A stretch of DNA of 64,000 nucleotides from Asterochloris sp. CNOR1 (taxonomy: Eukaryota; Chlorophyta; Trebouxiophyceae; Trebouxiales; Trebouxiaceae), in the NCBI GenBank assembly GCA_963969365.1, contig OZ017757.1, forward strand, positions 310,001-374,000, in the 5' to 3' direction. Below the pieces are notes generated by a model, which made no database searches, was not told the origin of the DNA, and was given only the letters and a program-made list of their open reading frames with translations. Both the position numbers and the translations under genes were made by a program. This document shows positions 22,315-41,100 of this stretch, piece after piece (position 1 is the first letter of the stretch; the number at the start of each line of letters is the position of its first letter).

Positions 22315-24039
22315 TTGTCTGACCTACCCTGCACATGAGGAAAAGCCATGGCACAGGTTGAAGCTGTGCCATTGTTATCGCGACAGAAAGCTTACTGAGA
22401 CTTACCTGAGGTGTGCCTGCAGTCTCACAGGTGCGCAGGCTTCTGCACAGGCCCACCTGCAGAGACTGAGACCGTGATGAGCACAGTCACAGCATGGGCG
22501 GCACTGACATCTGTGTGTTTCTACGAATGTGGGGCCCAGTGTAAGGTGGCAGGTAGTTACTTCTTTGGGGATATGCAGAGGTGTTTGGTAAAGATGCTGA
22601 GCCTCTTGCTGTCGTCTGATCAGACGAGTCGTGAGACGAGTCGTCTTCGCTTCGCGCTTCTGCCGCTTAGGAGCAGGCATGCCGAACATAGGCGTCACAC
22701 TTAGGCGCTTCAGGGTGGGATTACGCTAAAGCAGTTCTGTGTCCCGGCAGTGCACCGCAGGGACGTCCCAGAATTGCATGCCTTTGCAGTGCACAGCACA
22801 ACTCTAGTTGCTGAGCAACTCTGTACACCTTGGCTTCCTCAAGGGCGACCGCCCAACGTGCTGGCAGACACTGGAATGGCAAACCCTGTGGCAGCATTCC
22901 AGTGGCAGTTGCAGACTGCATATGCATGTCTGCGGTCCTGTAGGGGGGAGCAAGCACACAGCAGCTATCCTGCATTACACCTGGGCGCCCCAGGGCTGCA
23001 GGTCAGCTTGCTGGTCTGTGACACACCTTTGAGTGCCTGAGCTTGCTTCGCTGTGTTGTGCATCATCATGTGACCTGCCTGCCCTTGCTGTCCATGGAGC
23101 TGGCCAGCTCATGTGCATGAAGCAAGGTCGGCAACCAACTGATGACTGCATGCGCACACGCCTCAACACACAGCACATCTGCCGGAAGGCAGCAGGCAAC
23201 AAGCTTTCTCTAGCCTGGCAGCAAGTGCAGAATCTCAATGCTACCAACCAGCAAGGTTGAGCACAGAGACAGTCACAGCATGCGTTCCAGCAAGAGGGCA
23301 AACACTGCAGACAACACACAAGAGCAGGTGTGCATGTGAGGGCCCATGGTCCCCAGGCCACAGGTTGTGCCCAGGCAGCTGCAAACCAAAACATGATTTA
23401 AAACACCCCAGATCACCTTCCTCAACCAGCAAAGCAGCACTTTGACCACAGCCGGCAGCATCTTCCTGTGGTTTATGTTCCCCAGCCCTGCACTGCTGCC
23501 ATGCTCTTGCTGTGGCTGCAAGGCTGGGCTGTTCTCCTGCTCTGTCTATCTAAGTCTATCTTTACCTGCATGGCCACAGCACATGCAGCTGATGGTGTCC
23601 GGAGGCTGTGTCATTTGCTGGCCTCAAGTGTGGCCCAGGCTGTCAGCTGCAGTGCTTCAGGGCCGCCGCAGACATGCATAGGCCAGCTGCAGGTTATGCT
23701 GACTGCATCAGAGTTGCCAGCCGATGGTGAGACTGCACAGCCTCACATGAAGACGCCTGCTGGGCCGCTGTGCAACAGCTGGCGGCCGCTCCCTGCTTTC
23801 CAGAACTGAAAGTACTGAGTAGCGTTTTTAAGCCAATAGGGCAGGCCTCTGCAGCACGGCTGAACACAAGCACTGCAGCTCTGCTCAATATGATGTCAGA
23901 CTGTGGTGCAGCTACCCAACCTCCTGCACATGGAGCGATGCTTGATGTCACCAAGCCATGTCGTACAGCGTTGGGCGCTGCCCTGACACAGAAGGTCGAA
24001 ACAGCGTCAAGTTGGGGCTTAGAAGTCCGGTGCCTGGAT
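22315..24039. other. Gene-poor stretch
   Basis: No confident gene. It contains the candidate first exon 22689-22561 (minus) with a GAA/GTAACT donor. The remaining open frames are short, lack family resemblance and overlap each other on both strands. Confidence 0.4.
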
Positions 24040-24300
24040 TTGGAGATCACATGCCCACAGCTGTGGAGCCAAGCTGCCCTCCTCTGCTGGAGAGTCAGCA
24101 TCACATTGCGGCAAGTGAAGCATGCTTGGGGTCGCCCCAGCACCTTGGAGGTCCCAGACCCCAGCTGTGCTGCCAAAGACATGCATAAGACACTTGACAC
24201 AACAGCTGCCCAAGCTGCGCATGAGGCACCACCATGCCGCTACACTAGGCAAGGCCTTTCAACATCAGATTAGTAGCACTCAAGGCAAGCAACTGCCTGG
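24040..24300 (+). repeat. Conserved block upstream of DUF4379 copy 5
   Basis: Third example of the block at 13660-13925. It has GCCCACAGCTGTGGAGCCAA, GCATGCTTGGGG, CCCCAGCTGTGCTGCCAAAG and CACTCAAGGCAAGCAAC in the same order. A frame reading CAAKDMHKTLDTTAAQ resembles CAAKVMDEEPGTAAAK in the first copy, which suggests a coding first exon. Confidence 0.55.
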
Positions 24301-24369
24301 TGCAGCAATACGGTTGTTCAGCATTGCTTTGTACCGGTGCACAGCAGCACATCACCTGCTCTGTTGCAG

Positions 24370-25274
24370 GTAAAGGTGATGAGCAGGCTGGCCCAGACAT
24401 CCGCCGATTGGCACCAGAACTGCAGCAGGAGTGGGACCATGCGGCCAATGCACACCTGGGCAGCATCATCATCGCGCCACGGAGCCGCAAGAAGGTCTGG
24501 TGGAGCCGTGGCATGTGCAAGACCGGGCAGGCGCACAGGTGGCAGGCATCAGTGGACCATCGCTCAGGTGGCACTGGCTGCCCCTATAAGACTGGCAGAG
24601 CAGTTTGCCCCTGCAATGACGTAGCCCATAACCACCCAGAGGTGGCAGCAGAGTGGGACTGGGAGGCCAATGGGGAAAGGACACCAGAGACTGTGGCGGC
24701 CGGCAGCAGCATCAAGGCAGCCTGGAGGTGTGGCCTCTGTGGGCACAGATGGAGTGCCACTGTGAGCTTGAGAACACATGGGACTGGATGTCCCCAGTGT
24801 GCCCGTGAGGCCCGCCGCAGTAAGACAAGGCAGCCCAGCATCAGCATTGGAGCCCCGCATCTGCTGGCTGAGTGGGACTGGGAGCCCAATGAGACACATG
24901 GCTGGCACCCAGACAATGTCACCCTGGGCTCAGTCAAGAAGGTGCACTGGGTCATGCAAGACGAGTGCAAGCTGGGCCTGGTGCACAGATGGCAAGCATC
25001 ACCAAATCATCGCATAACATTGAGCAGTGGCTCCCCGTTCCCATCAGGCAGGGCTGTGTGTGCCTGCAACTCCCTGGCTGTGCAGTGCCCAGAGGCAGCA
25101 GATCTTTGGGACTTTCGGGTGAATGGACAATTGACACCCAGTGATGTTGCAGTACAGTCGAGCAAAGTCGTGGCCTGGAAAGGGCCAAGTGGCAGCCAGT
25201 GGCACCAGAGTGTTGATCAAGTTGTCAACACTGTCAGAAGACGACTCATCTCTCAGGGGAGACTGCAAACTTGA
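24370..25274 (+). CDS. DUF4379 zinc-ribbon repeat protein, intact copy 5 (main exon)
   Basis: Open frame of about 301 residues from a TGTTGCAG acceptor at 24369 to the stop at 25272-25274. The order of motifs is the same as in copy 4: LQQEWDHAANAHLG, KKVWWSRGMC, GCP...CPC, AEWDWEANGERTPETV, CGLCGHRW, GCPQC, LLAEWDWEPN, KKVHW, HRWQA, CACNSLAVQCPEAADLWDF, then a Cys-poor end (KVVAWKGPSGSQW). Unit 2 keeps a complete CxxC, H, CxxC set that could bind zinc. There is no in-frame ATG near the start, so a 5' exon must lie upstream, probably in the conserved block. It shares frame and spacing with the copies at 15922 and 62293. Confidence 0.8.
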
Positions 25275-25434
25275 CTTACTGTGCTGAGTCTGTGGTAGCT
25301 TGACTTCAACATTGTCCTGTTACCAAGCAACAGATGAAGCACATTGGTGAAGCAGGCTCAGCCCTCTGAGGACTTGGTGCACAACCAAGGACGCGTCTGG
25401 GCCTCCCATGCCCCAGATGCACCGGCTGGACGCA

Positions 25435-25640
25435 TGCGAGAGTCTCCCAAACTGGTGGCCTGAAAGGAACCAGCTGGCAGCCAGTGGCATCACAAGCTTG
25501 ATCAGGTTGTTCAACGTGTTAGACAACATGAAGTGCATGGAAACAGCCGATTCCTTGAAGTGCAGCATATGATGGTGTACAACTTCGCTGAAGATACATT
25601 GCAACTGGGAGGTTGGTCCTTCAGAAGGGTGTGGCCATCA
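25435..25640 (+). pseudogene. DUF4379 C-terminal fossil
   Basis: CTGGCAGCCAGTGGCATCAC followed by a DQVVQRVRQHE-like frame matches the SQWHQSVDQVVNTVRR end of copy 5 immediately upstream. It is followed by GGTCCTTCAGAAGG, also present after copy 2 near 15051. In-frame stops show it is dead. Confidence 0.55.
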
Positions 25641-26448
25641 ATGCTGATAGTGATGGCAGAAGCTGATAGTGAAGGCATAGTTGCCACAAGCCCATCCAAA
25701 GCGCAGAGAAGCCTTGACCTGCTGCAAGTGCTGATGGATGCTGGATTTTCCCGCCTCCAGTGTCATTACTGCTCAGGACCAGCTAGAATCGTCACCAGAC
25801 AGCGGGGCCGGGCCACTGTGCAGAGCGGGTGACAGCTGGCAGATGCACCCCAGGTACCAACTATGCAAGGCATGAGTGCGGGCTGCCTCGATAGCAGCCC
25901 TCTGCACTGCACCCTGTGTATTCCCTGTCCTCCTTTGTGCGCCCTGACATATTGCAAATGCTCAAAAGCAGCAGTAGCAGTTGTGGGAGCCAAGGAGGAT
26001 GCCAGGAGGGAGGTTCATGTCACCACAGGACAGACACAGTGTGCATGTGCTCAAAATGGCCACTGCACCCAAGGTTAGTGCCTTCCGTGTCTGGCTGCTC
26101 AGGGTGCACTTGTGACAGGATGTGTTGCTTGCCATATGCTGCAGGCATGCTCATCACCATCAGCTTCAGAAGCAGATAGCACACATGTCAACAGTACATT
26201 CCTCTGTTTTAGCCCAGGGCCCGCCCCCGGGGCCGTCTGCAAGGTGCACGGAATGCACAGGCAATGGGATGCACCTCAGAAAGCAGATGTTACAACCTTG
26301 CATCAAGTCAGGCGAGGTGTTACATGCATGAACTGAGAACATACAGGTGTTCAGCGTCACATGGATTCTAGGAAGGGCAAATCTTGGTGGCTAGCTCTGC
26401 AGGATCTGAACGAACATGACACAGTTTGTCTCAAAGCCAAGTGGCTGT
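25641..26448. other. Gap before the oxidoreductase
   Basis: No gene recognised. The longest open frames (for example 25916-26179) have no family resemblance and several overlap on both strands. Confidence 0.4.
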
Positions 26449-29400
26449 CTATGCAAAGACTCGATTGAAGCGCTTGAGGTCCATGGCCCGGATGTCAGCA
26501 GATGTTGCTCTTCCCTCAGTCAGCAGCTCTGCCATCACAATCCCCGTGCCAGGCCCATTCAGGATGCCCCAGCAGCCGTGCCCTGCTGCAATGTAGGCTC
26601 CCTGGAAGCCAGGAACCTTCCCAATGGCTGGGGCGCCGTCGTCTGAGATGGGCAGGTAACAGGCCTGCTTGATTTCCAATTGTGCCTCTGCCAGAGCTGC
26701 AGGTAGGGGGGGTATAAGCGATAATAATAACCATCACGATGATAACAGTCACGATTGCAAGATTGGGGCAAGGAGCCGACCCGTCTTGACCTCCAGCTGT
26801 GCCTCTGACAGAGCGAGCTGCAGGCATAAAGTACTGCCAGACTTTGCGGCAGGTAGCATTGCTGCTTGTGTCAGCACGGTCCCACTGCCAGAGCTGCAGC
26901 CAAGCGTGTGTGCAGAACCACAGAGGCCTGCCCCTTCCACGTTTTGCAGTTGTGGATGCCTCTTGGCAGTGCGCCAGATCCTGAGCTGGGCTGCTGGCAG
27001 GCAAGAGGTGCAGGCGAGCTTGCTGCTTGTGTGGTGTCTCTGGGCAGAGCTCCATCTGCAAAAAGATCCTGAGGTCTGCCTTTAAAGATGTACTGGAGCA
27101 GTCCTTCCCTTACAAAATCAGGCAAGGCTCTGGAGAGGTTGCCTTGTGCCAGGCTGCTGACCTGAGGAAACAGAACTCGCGACCTCCCGCAGCGCCTGCA
27201 CAGAGCTCTCCAGCACCCCAATCTCGTGGGGGTCATCCGGGATGGCTAGGTACTCTGGCTCACCACAGACATAGACTGTGCCGTCAGGCCTGCCTCGCAG
27301 GACTCAAGAACAGCTCAGCAGGCAACCCTCACAACTTGAGCCACAACCTGCACACGCATTGCTCTGTGCGACCGCACCCGCATTGCTCTGTGCGGTGGCT
27401 TTCAGGCAGTGCAGACCTAGCGGGGAGCCAGCCATAGACTGTGCCGTCAGGCCTGCTTTGCAAGCTTCAAGAACAGCTAAGCAGGCAGTTCTTGCAGCTT
27501 GAGCCACACACTGCACATGCATTGCTCTGTGCGGGCCACATGGGTAGCTTTCAAGCGCTGCTGACCTGGGGTATATCTCTGGCTCCCTCTGACCTGCAGC
27601 CATCCGCAGAAGTTCATTAAGTGCTGTGCAATCATTTTGTTGCACCAACGGATCTTGACTTTGGGCAGCCATTTTTGTCTCCAACTGTGTGCAGTGCAAG
27701 TGCACAGCGTGCTACCTTGGACAGAAGGATGAGGTCTCAGCCTCACTGAGGGCAGGTCAGTCAGGCGGTGGCATCGCACGCCAGCCACTGCTGCCTGCTG
27801 CGTCGCAGGCCAGGGAACAGCCATCTCAGCATTGGCAAGCCCCTCTCACCATGGGGCCCCCTGTAGTTGAGGAACAGCATGTCTGCAGAGATCTGCTGCT
27901 GAGGACGCATGACAATGCTGTGATACTTCTGCCCCTCTATCGGGAACTGGGTGGCGAACCACTCTGAAGCCTTGGAGGCCCAGGGGCCCATGGCAATCAC
28001 CACAGCATCGCAGTCCAAGTGCTCGCCGTCCACAACGACGCCTGCAGGAGCAGGATACATGGCAGTTCCAGTTGCTTCTGATGTCATATCCACGTTTGGC
28101 ACACGCCTGCTCTAGCAGAAGTCGTTGGGGCAACTCTGGCCAGGCTGCCCCTTGAGTCTTTCTTGAGTGGGTTGCAGGCCCCATGGGTGCCAGAAGCTGC
28201 ACAGGAGACATGTCTTCTCAGAAAGAGCTCCAAGTGCTCACAGTGACATAGATACACTGCAACTCTTCAGCTCAGCACCTGCGTTTGTCGTGTTCCATTT
28301 TTTATGTCATGATCTGTGGCCCGTTGTGTTGAACTTTTCAGCAACTTGCTTCAAGCAGCACTACGCATGCAATTTTGATGTCTCACGCCACGCACGCATG
28401 TAACCTGGGCGCTCAACTGTGCAACCACCTACCTTGCACCTTGTGCCCATCGTGCTTCACGCCCTGCACCTCGCCTATTCTGAGGGTTGCTCCCAGCTCC
28501 TGGGCTCCTGCTACAAGGGCCTCACTGAGCTTTTTTGGGTGCACCTGGGCTGTAGTGTCAGGGCCTGCCATCTCCTGCAGCAGCAGGAGCCAAAGGGCTC
28601 AGCAGGTATAGCCAGCCTGTCGAGGTCAAGCCTGCGGTACTGTGCAAAATCTGCCTTGCATTACCTGCATGAGGTGCAGCTGCAGGCCAAAGATGCCAGT
28701 ATGCACTCAAGCCCCAAGGATGAGAGTCGAACTCAGCACATTTACACAGGGAAGAATGTCAGGTGCCTTGCAGCAGACAAATATGGTGCGGAGCACTCAA
28801 AGCTGCACCACAAAGTGTGCTGTGGCTCACAGGGTGTCGGCCAACTAGCACACCCCTGATGCATGCGCCCCCTGCAGAAGCCCACTGCTTCAGCAGGATC
28901 GCGTGAGGGACACTGCCCAGGTGACATGGCATCAGGCACAAACTTGCACGGTGGCAAAACTGCTGTGTCTCAAGAGTGTGTTGGCCAAATGACACACTCC
29001 TGGTGATTTGGCCTCCAGCAGAGGGCCAAAGCACAAGTTGTTCTATGTATGCAGAGCATGCCTGGTTTGGTGCTGCAGCAGTGTCAGGGCACGCAATTAG
29101 GCCCGCACTAGTTCCCACCTTGATGCTTGTGACATTGCCATCCACCCATGCAGGGACGCCGCCCTTTGGTGTCTTGTAGCTCAACTTGCCTGCACCAAGA
29201 TGCAGAGCCTGATTGAAGCAGGTGCACACACCTGCACTGCTGTGCCCAATGTCACAGTAGATTTGAGCCTCTCACTGGCAGTCTTGCTGGGCAATATGGC
29301 AGGACTTGCCTATGCAGCAGGCTGGTAGTACTCACCAGGTGTTCACAAGGCAGTTCAAACCCAAATGCCTGCAATCGCCTCAGTCGTCAGGGACGCTCAC

Positions 29401-30257
29401 CACACTGTGAGGCAGGCTGAAACTCAAGTGAATGCGCTTTGGGGACAGGGGCTGCGGGGACAAGCTGACCTCTAAAGACAACCTTGGGGCTCTTTGAGGG
29501 CTCACCTTTGAGGGAGGCTGCCTTCATGGACAGAGTGTTGACCTGACGGTAGCCCACATCCCTCCCCAGCTCCTTTGCCAACTGTTGGTGTGCCTTGTAG
29601 CTGAGCCGGGCCAGGTCACCAACAGGGCTGCCATCATTCCAGTCCAGGGCAAGGAAGCCCCCAGCCTTGCCTGCAGAAGTGCAGCCCAGGGTTGGAAACT
29701 AGCTCCAGGGCTGCATGCTAGCAGCTTCCCTGAGGCACCATGTGCATCAAGAAAAGATGGCACCTCTGTGTGCTGCACAGATGTGGCGGCGGCCCACAAG
29801 CAATTGGCAAGCTCTCTGACTTGTGAGTAGGTCTGAGCATGACATCTTCTTGGGTCATCAGCTGCAATTCAATCTAACAAGGACCTGCCCCACAAGCTGG
29901 CCAGCGTGTGGCACTGCAAGCAACCACTGAAGGGTTGTGTTGATGCCTACTTCTGCCCAATCTGCATGCACAGTGCTTCATCATGTCCTCAGCAAGCAGC
30001 AAGGGCTGGCATCGCCCCTATGCTTGACTGTGTGTGCCAGGCCTCCAACATGAGACAAGCGCCTGCACCACCTGCAGGCGTAGGGCACTGCCCACGGTGT
30101 GCCCACCTGAGGCTGCACAGGCCACTCCAGCACGCTCAATGAGAGTGACTTTGACCCCACGCTTGGACAGGTAGTAAGCTGTGGCGGAGCCGATGATGCC
30201 AGCCCCGACCACAGCAGCGTGCTGCGGGGCCTGGTGCCCCGCTGGTGGGGCAGTCAT
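26449..30257 (-). CDS. FAD-dependent amino-acid-oxidase-like oxidoreductase
   Basis: Seven exons in phase: 30257-30107, 29670-29506, 29189-29119, 28574-28433, 28041-27850, 27293-27162, 26696-26449; 366 residues. The N-terminus has the Rossmann FAD-binding motif VVGAGIIGSATAYYLSKRG followed by VTLIER. Exon 2 has GGFLALDWNDGSPVG. Exon 5 has VIAMGPWAS. Exon 7 has QACYLPISDDGAPAIGKVPG and AAGHGCWGILNGPGTG, the FAD-closing C-terminal motif of the DAO (PF01266) superfamily. It most resembles the yeast Tda3-type putative oxidoreductases. The substrate is unknown, and no targeting peptide is obvious. The exon 6 acceptor would be GCGAG, which is unusual, so that junction is the least certain. Length is close to the family norm of about 370-420. 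Confidence 0.85.
26680..26850. repeat. Duplicated acceptor of oxidoreductase exon 7
   Basis: TTGTGCCTCTGCCAGAGCTG (26679-26698) recurs as GCTGTGCCTCTGACAGAGCG about 119 bp upstream in transcript direction (26797-26820). Both are followed by a CTGCAG acceptor on the minus strand. Confidence 0.65.
27265..27570. repeat. Tandem copy of oxidoreductase exon 6 boundary
   Basis: GACTGTGCCGTCAGGCCTGC occurs near 27276 and again near 27437. In both copies it is followed by CAAGAACAGCT and GCATTGCTCTGTGCG, a repeat of about 160 bp. The first copy is the start of exon 6; the second lies in the intron and has lost the acceptor. Confidence 0.8.
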
Positions 30258-31196
30258 GCCCTGCAGCAGGTTAAAGTCAACCTGTCACAACGTGGACTTG
30301 CAATGCTGAGCCTATGGTGCAGTGGTGTGAGCCATGAGACACTGCAGCAACAAGTTGCTAGGCTTGGTGTCCTGCAGGTGCCCTGGTCATGCCCTGCAGC
30401 AGCAGGAACGCCTCCTGCCAGACAAGCACTGCGGCCCTGAGCTCATAATGCTGTCTGGAATAACAGCTTAGGCGACTGTGCTCGGTGTCTTGACATCACT
30501 CCAGGCTTAGCCTGCAGCAGCTAGGAAGTACGCTGTCAGGTGTGCATCATGGCTGAGCTGCGAGGCCAATGTACAGCTTGAGGGGCCTTTCTACACACTG
30601 CAGCATGTGAATGCAAAGTGCATGGCTGGCGTGCTGGAAATTGCTGTGCCACGCGCAGGCGAATTGTCAAGGCGCCCGAATGCCTGGCTTAGCAAAGGTT
30701 GCGCTCGGGAACACCACATATGCATGTATATGCAGCGCCCTCAGCAATGTCACGCAAGCACATGGCAGACTGTTCAGCTCACCGCTGCAGCGACAGTGTG
30801 CTGCGCTGTGCGCCTAATATGACCCCTGCAGCGCCCAGTCCTTGGGATCTCTGGTCCAGTGAAGTGAACAGGCAAGCTTCTATGCCTGTATGGGGTAGGA
30901 TTCCTGCTGCAGGCCGGGCTAATTGCTACAGGAGCTTGACACTTTAGCTTATGTCGCCAGGGCAGAATCCTGGCAGCACATGCGCTTGCAAACGGGAGCC
31001 TAGCGCGTGATTGCAATGTAAGGAAGCCTTCGCTGCTCAACATTGATTGGGGCGAGATCAGATAGGGTCGGCCTCCTGATGCCAACTTCAATACATGAGA
31101 CTTGCCTGGAGTGTTATTTTTGTGAGGCAGCTTTCAGACTGACTGCTGAAGAATTGCAAACTCAACAGAATTGATCCTCAATACTTGAGTCGAAGC
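30258..31196. other. Intergenic, oxidoreductase promoter side and helicase 3' side
   Basis: About 0.94 kb between the oxidoreductase start and the helicase stop; both genes lie on the minus strand. Open frames here are short and unconvincing. It should contain the helicase 3' end and the oxidoreductase promoter, but I see no clear polyadenylation or core promoter motif. Confidence 0.5.
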
Positions 31197-38514
<7,318 letters not shown>

Positions 38515-38976
38515 GGTACATGACAGAAGGAAAGATGCCCAGACCTGACCTAACCGTGGACTATGATGCTGCAGTGATGCCTCCTCTGCGGCCTGAACAG
38601 AATAAGTGGTGTTTGGCAACTCATATGTATGCAGGGCCTTGGCTGCAGGTGGCTGCTATGAGACTGGCTGGCCAGATCCCCCACCAGCTGAAAGGATAGG
38701 TTGCTTTCGGTTGTGTAGGCTGCAGCTGGGCTTGAGGAAGAGCTGTGCGGATTGTGTGGTCCATGGCTCAGGCCATCAAAGGCAATGTCCTCTGTCGCCC
38801 CAATGGCCACTGCCTTCTGCAATTTCACTCTTGCAGATGCAAACTTGCAGGCTGCTGTAAGCTGCGTGCTGTGTGCATGCATTGCCAGTTGAGAGGCAGA
38901 CAGGTTGAACACGCAAACAGGGAATGTGCCTCATCTGAGTCCAAGCAGGAGCTGCATGGGAGCTGTACTGGTGAAG
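38515..38976. other. Upstream of the helicase, downstream of the DUF4379 pseudogene
   Basis: No gene seen. It should contain the helicase promoter. No TATA-like element is clear. Confidence 0.4.
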
Positions 38977-39902
38977 CTATGCATCCAGCTTTGCTAAGTA
39001 TCTTCTGACGTTGATGACAACTTCACAAACTCTCTGCTGCCACTGCCTGCCATCTGGCATTCGCCAGCACGCAACTTGAGCAGATCTCACAGTAGTATTG
39101 TCAGGGGTCATGCCCCCATTTGCCTGGTGGTCCCACAGAGCAGCTGCATCTGGGCATTGCACAGTCAGAGAGTTGCAAGCACACACAGCGTGGCCTGAGG
39201 GGAAGGGGGAGCAGCCTTCATTCCAATGCGTTTATCTGGTGCTGCCTGCCATCTGTGCACCAGGCCCAGCTTGCACGCGTCTTGCACAACCCAGTGCACC
39301 TGCTTGTGCGAGCCCAGAGTGACTTGGTCTGGGTGCCAGCCGCAACCTTCATTGGCTCCCCAGTCCCACTCAGCCAGCAGGTGTGTTGCTCCAACGCTGA
39401 TGCTGGGTTGCCTTGTCTTACTGCGGCGGGCCTCACGGGCACACTGGGGACATCCAGTCCCATGTGTTCTGTTGCTGACAGTGGCACTCCATCTGTGCCC
39501 ACAGAGGCCACACCTCCAGGCTGTCTTGATTTGGCTGCTTGCTGCCACAGTCTCTGGTGTCCGTTCCCCATTGGCCTCCCAGTCCCACTCTGCTGACACG
39601 TCTGGGTGATTTATGGGCCAGGTCATTGCAGGGAAAAACTGCTCTGCCAGTCTCATAGGGGCAGCCGCTGCCATTTGTACAATGTTGGATGCTCGCGTGC
39701 CACCTGTGCGGCTGCCCAGTCTTGCATATGCTGCCGCTCCACCAGACCTTCCTCCCACTGCGAGGAGTAATGCTGATACTGCCCAGGTGGGCGTTTGGGC
39801 TGGTGGCCTGAAGCATGCCCCACCTGCCTGAATATGATGATGGTACACTTCATGAGGAGGGCAGCATGGAACCACAGCTGTGGGCCTATGGCGCAGATCC
39901 AT
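38977..39902 (-). pseudogene. DUF4379 copy, two frameshifts
   Basis: The full DUF4379 order is present on the minus strand but in three frames. Unit 1 (KVWWSGSICKTGQPHRW, GCP) lies in the frame of 39816-39433. Units 2 and 3 (CGLCGHRW, GCPQC, HWVVQDAC, HRWQA) lie in the frame ending at 39165. The tail (CACNSLTVQCPDAAALWD, ending 38977) lies in a third. The first shift is one extra base at CATAAATCAC, where intact copies read HNHP. The second is just before SPFPSG near 39205, the same place as in the copy at 14660. The 5' end joins part of the shared upstream block at 39843-39890 but has lost the HLQQEW start. Confidence 0.8.
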
Positions 39903-40266
39903 GCGCAGCCTGTCAGGTGCCTCTCGCCCCTTGGAAAAAGCGTCAGGTCAAGCGCCACACCTCTCCGAGCTACTGACAATGTCATGACGATTTGGGTTGA
40001 TAATTGTGCAAAGAATTTTCAGCGCACTCTTGTCACAAATCACAACTATTACAAGCTCACTGAAGCTGAACTACATATTGTTTGTCGACTGTGCCTGCCA
40101 ATCCTACTTGACTGCCATCATCATGACCATCACTCTCAGCTTGAACTGGGTTTTGCTGGCACCACTGCATGGCAATTGCTGAACATATAATAGCAGTCTT
40201 GGATTAGCTGGACATCCTCACCATGCAAATCAAGATGTGTGTGGCTTGCATCACTCCTTCCAATCC

Positions 40267-41100
40267 TTACCGCAAAGACTTTCCAGCTGATGCATTCATT
40301 GACATCAGAAAGGCCAGCAAAACGCAACAGAGTATGACAGCTGTAAGAACAGCCACCCAGATGCCAAGAATCAGGTAGACTGCACCCGCAATGAGAGTGA
40401 TGGTAGGGAGCCAAAAAGAAATCTGTATACAGGCATTGGATCTAGGGGAAGCACGTGCTGCGGCCGAGTCATCGAAGGACATCCCTGTCATGAAAGCGCC
40501 AGGAAAGATGGCCGAGCGACAGGCTCCCACTACCATTGCCAGAGGGACCAGCACTGCAGTAAGTGGTGGAGGTGGGCAGTGTGAAAGCTGCACCTCCAGG
40601 GAGAAGTCAAGCCAAGCGGCATACCTCTCCAAAATATTGTTGGGTCGTCTGGGTCCATGCGAGTTCCAATGCTCTTGTCACTAATCACAAGCTCTCTTAG
40701 GTGCAAATATGGTTGAACAATTCCCAGTAAATGAATCAAGGCGGTCAAAGCTGCTCCCTCCGGTTGAGGCTGACAGCAAAGTATTTGTTGCCTCTGGGCA
40801 TGAATCAGCTCCATATTACCAGTCACTGCTTCACGCATAGACACCCGGTTCCTGCGAAGGAGTTTGTTTCACTCTGCCTGCCAATCCTACCTGATTCTAG
40901 GTAAAGATCCAAAGTCACGCTCTGCCGCTGCAGAGACCTTGGCAAGCCGGCTCCCCTTAGCAGTATTGCCATAGAAACCGCACCAACAGCAAGGTGCTGC
41001 AATGAAGGTGTCCGCCCCTGATGGGGTGAAGGTAAGAGGCTCTCCCCTGCAGCTAGACCATCTGAGAAGGTCACTTACAACAGATACACCATCAACTGCT
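40267..41100 (-). other. Candidate exons of an unknown membrane protein
   Basis: A more A/T-rich interval carries two coherent minus-strand frames. One (about 40860-40640) has ELIHAQRQQILCC and LRELVISDKSIGTRMDPDD and ends at a GT donor. The other (40632-40267) has two hydrophobic stretches, LTAVLVPLAMVVGA and AVLTAVILCCVLLAFLM, and ends in TAA. A third piece near 40990-40905 reads VTLDLYLESG before a GTAGGA donor. Composition differs from neighbouring introns. No family recognised; it could be a real gene, a broken one or chance. It overlaps the NOL10 start on the other strand. Confidence 0.25.

Noticed and set aside
22808-23394. Overlapping open frames on both strands in the gap 22.7-23.8 kb
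   Set aside because: They are short, rich in Cys/His/Trp as expected from this base composition, lack family motifs and do not join through consistent splice phases.
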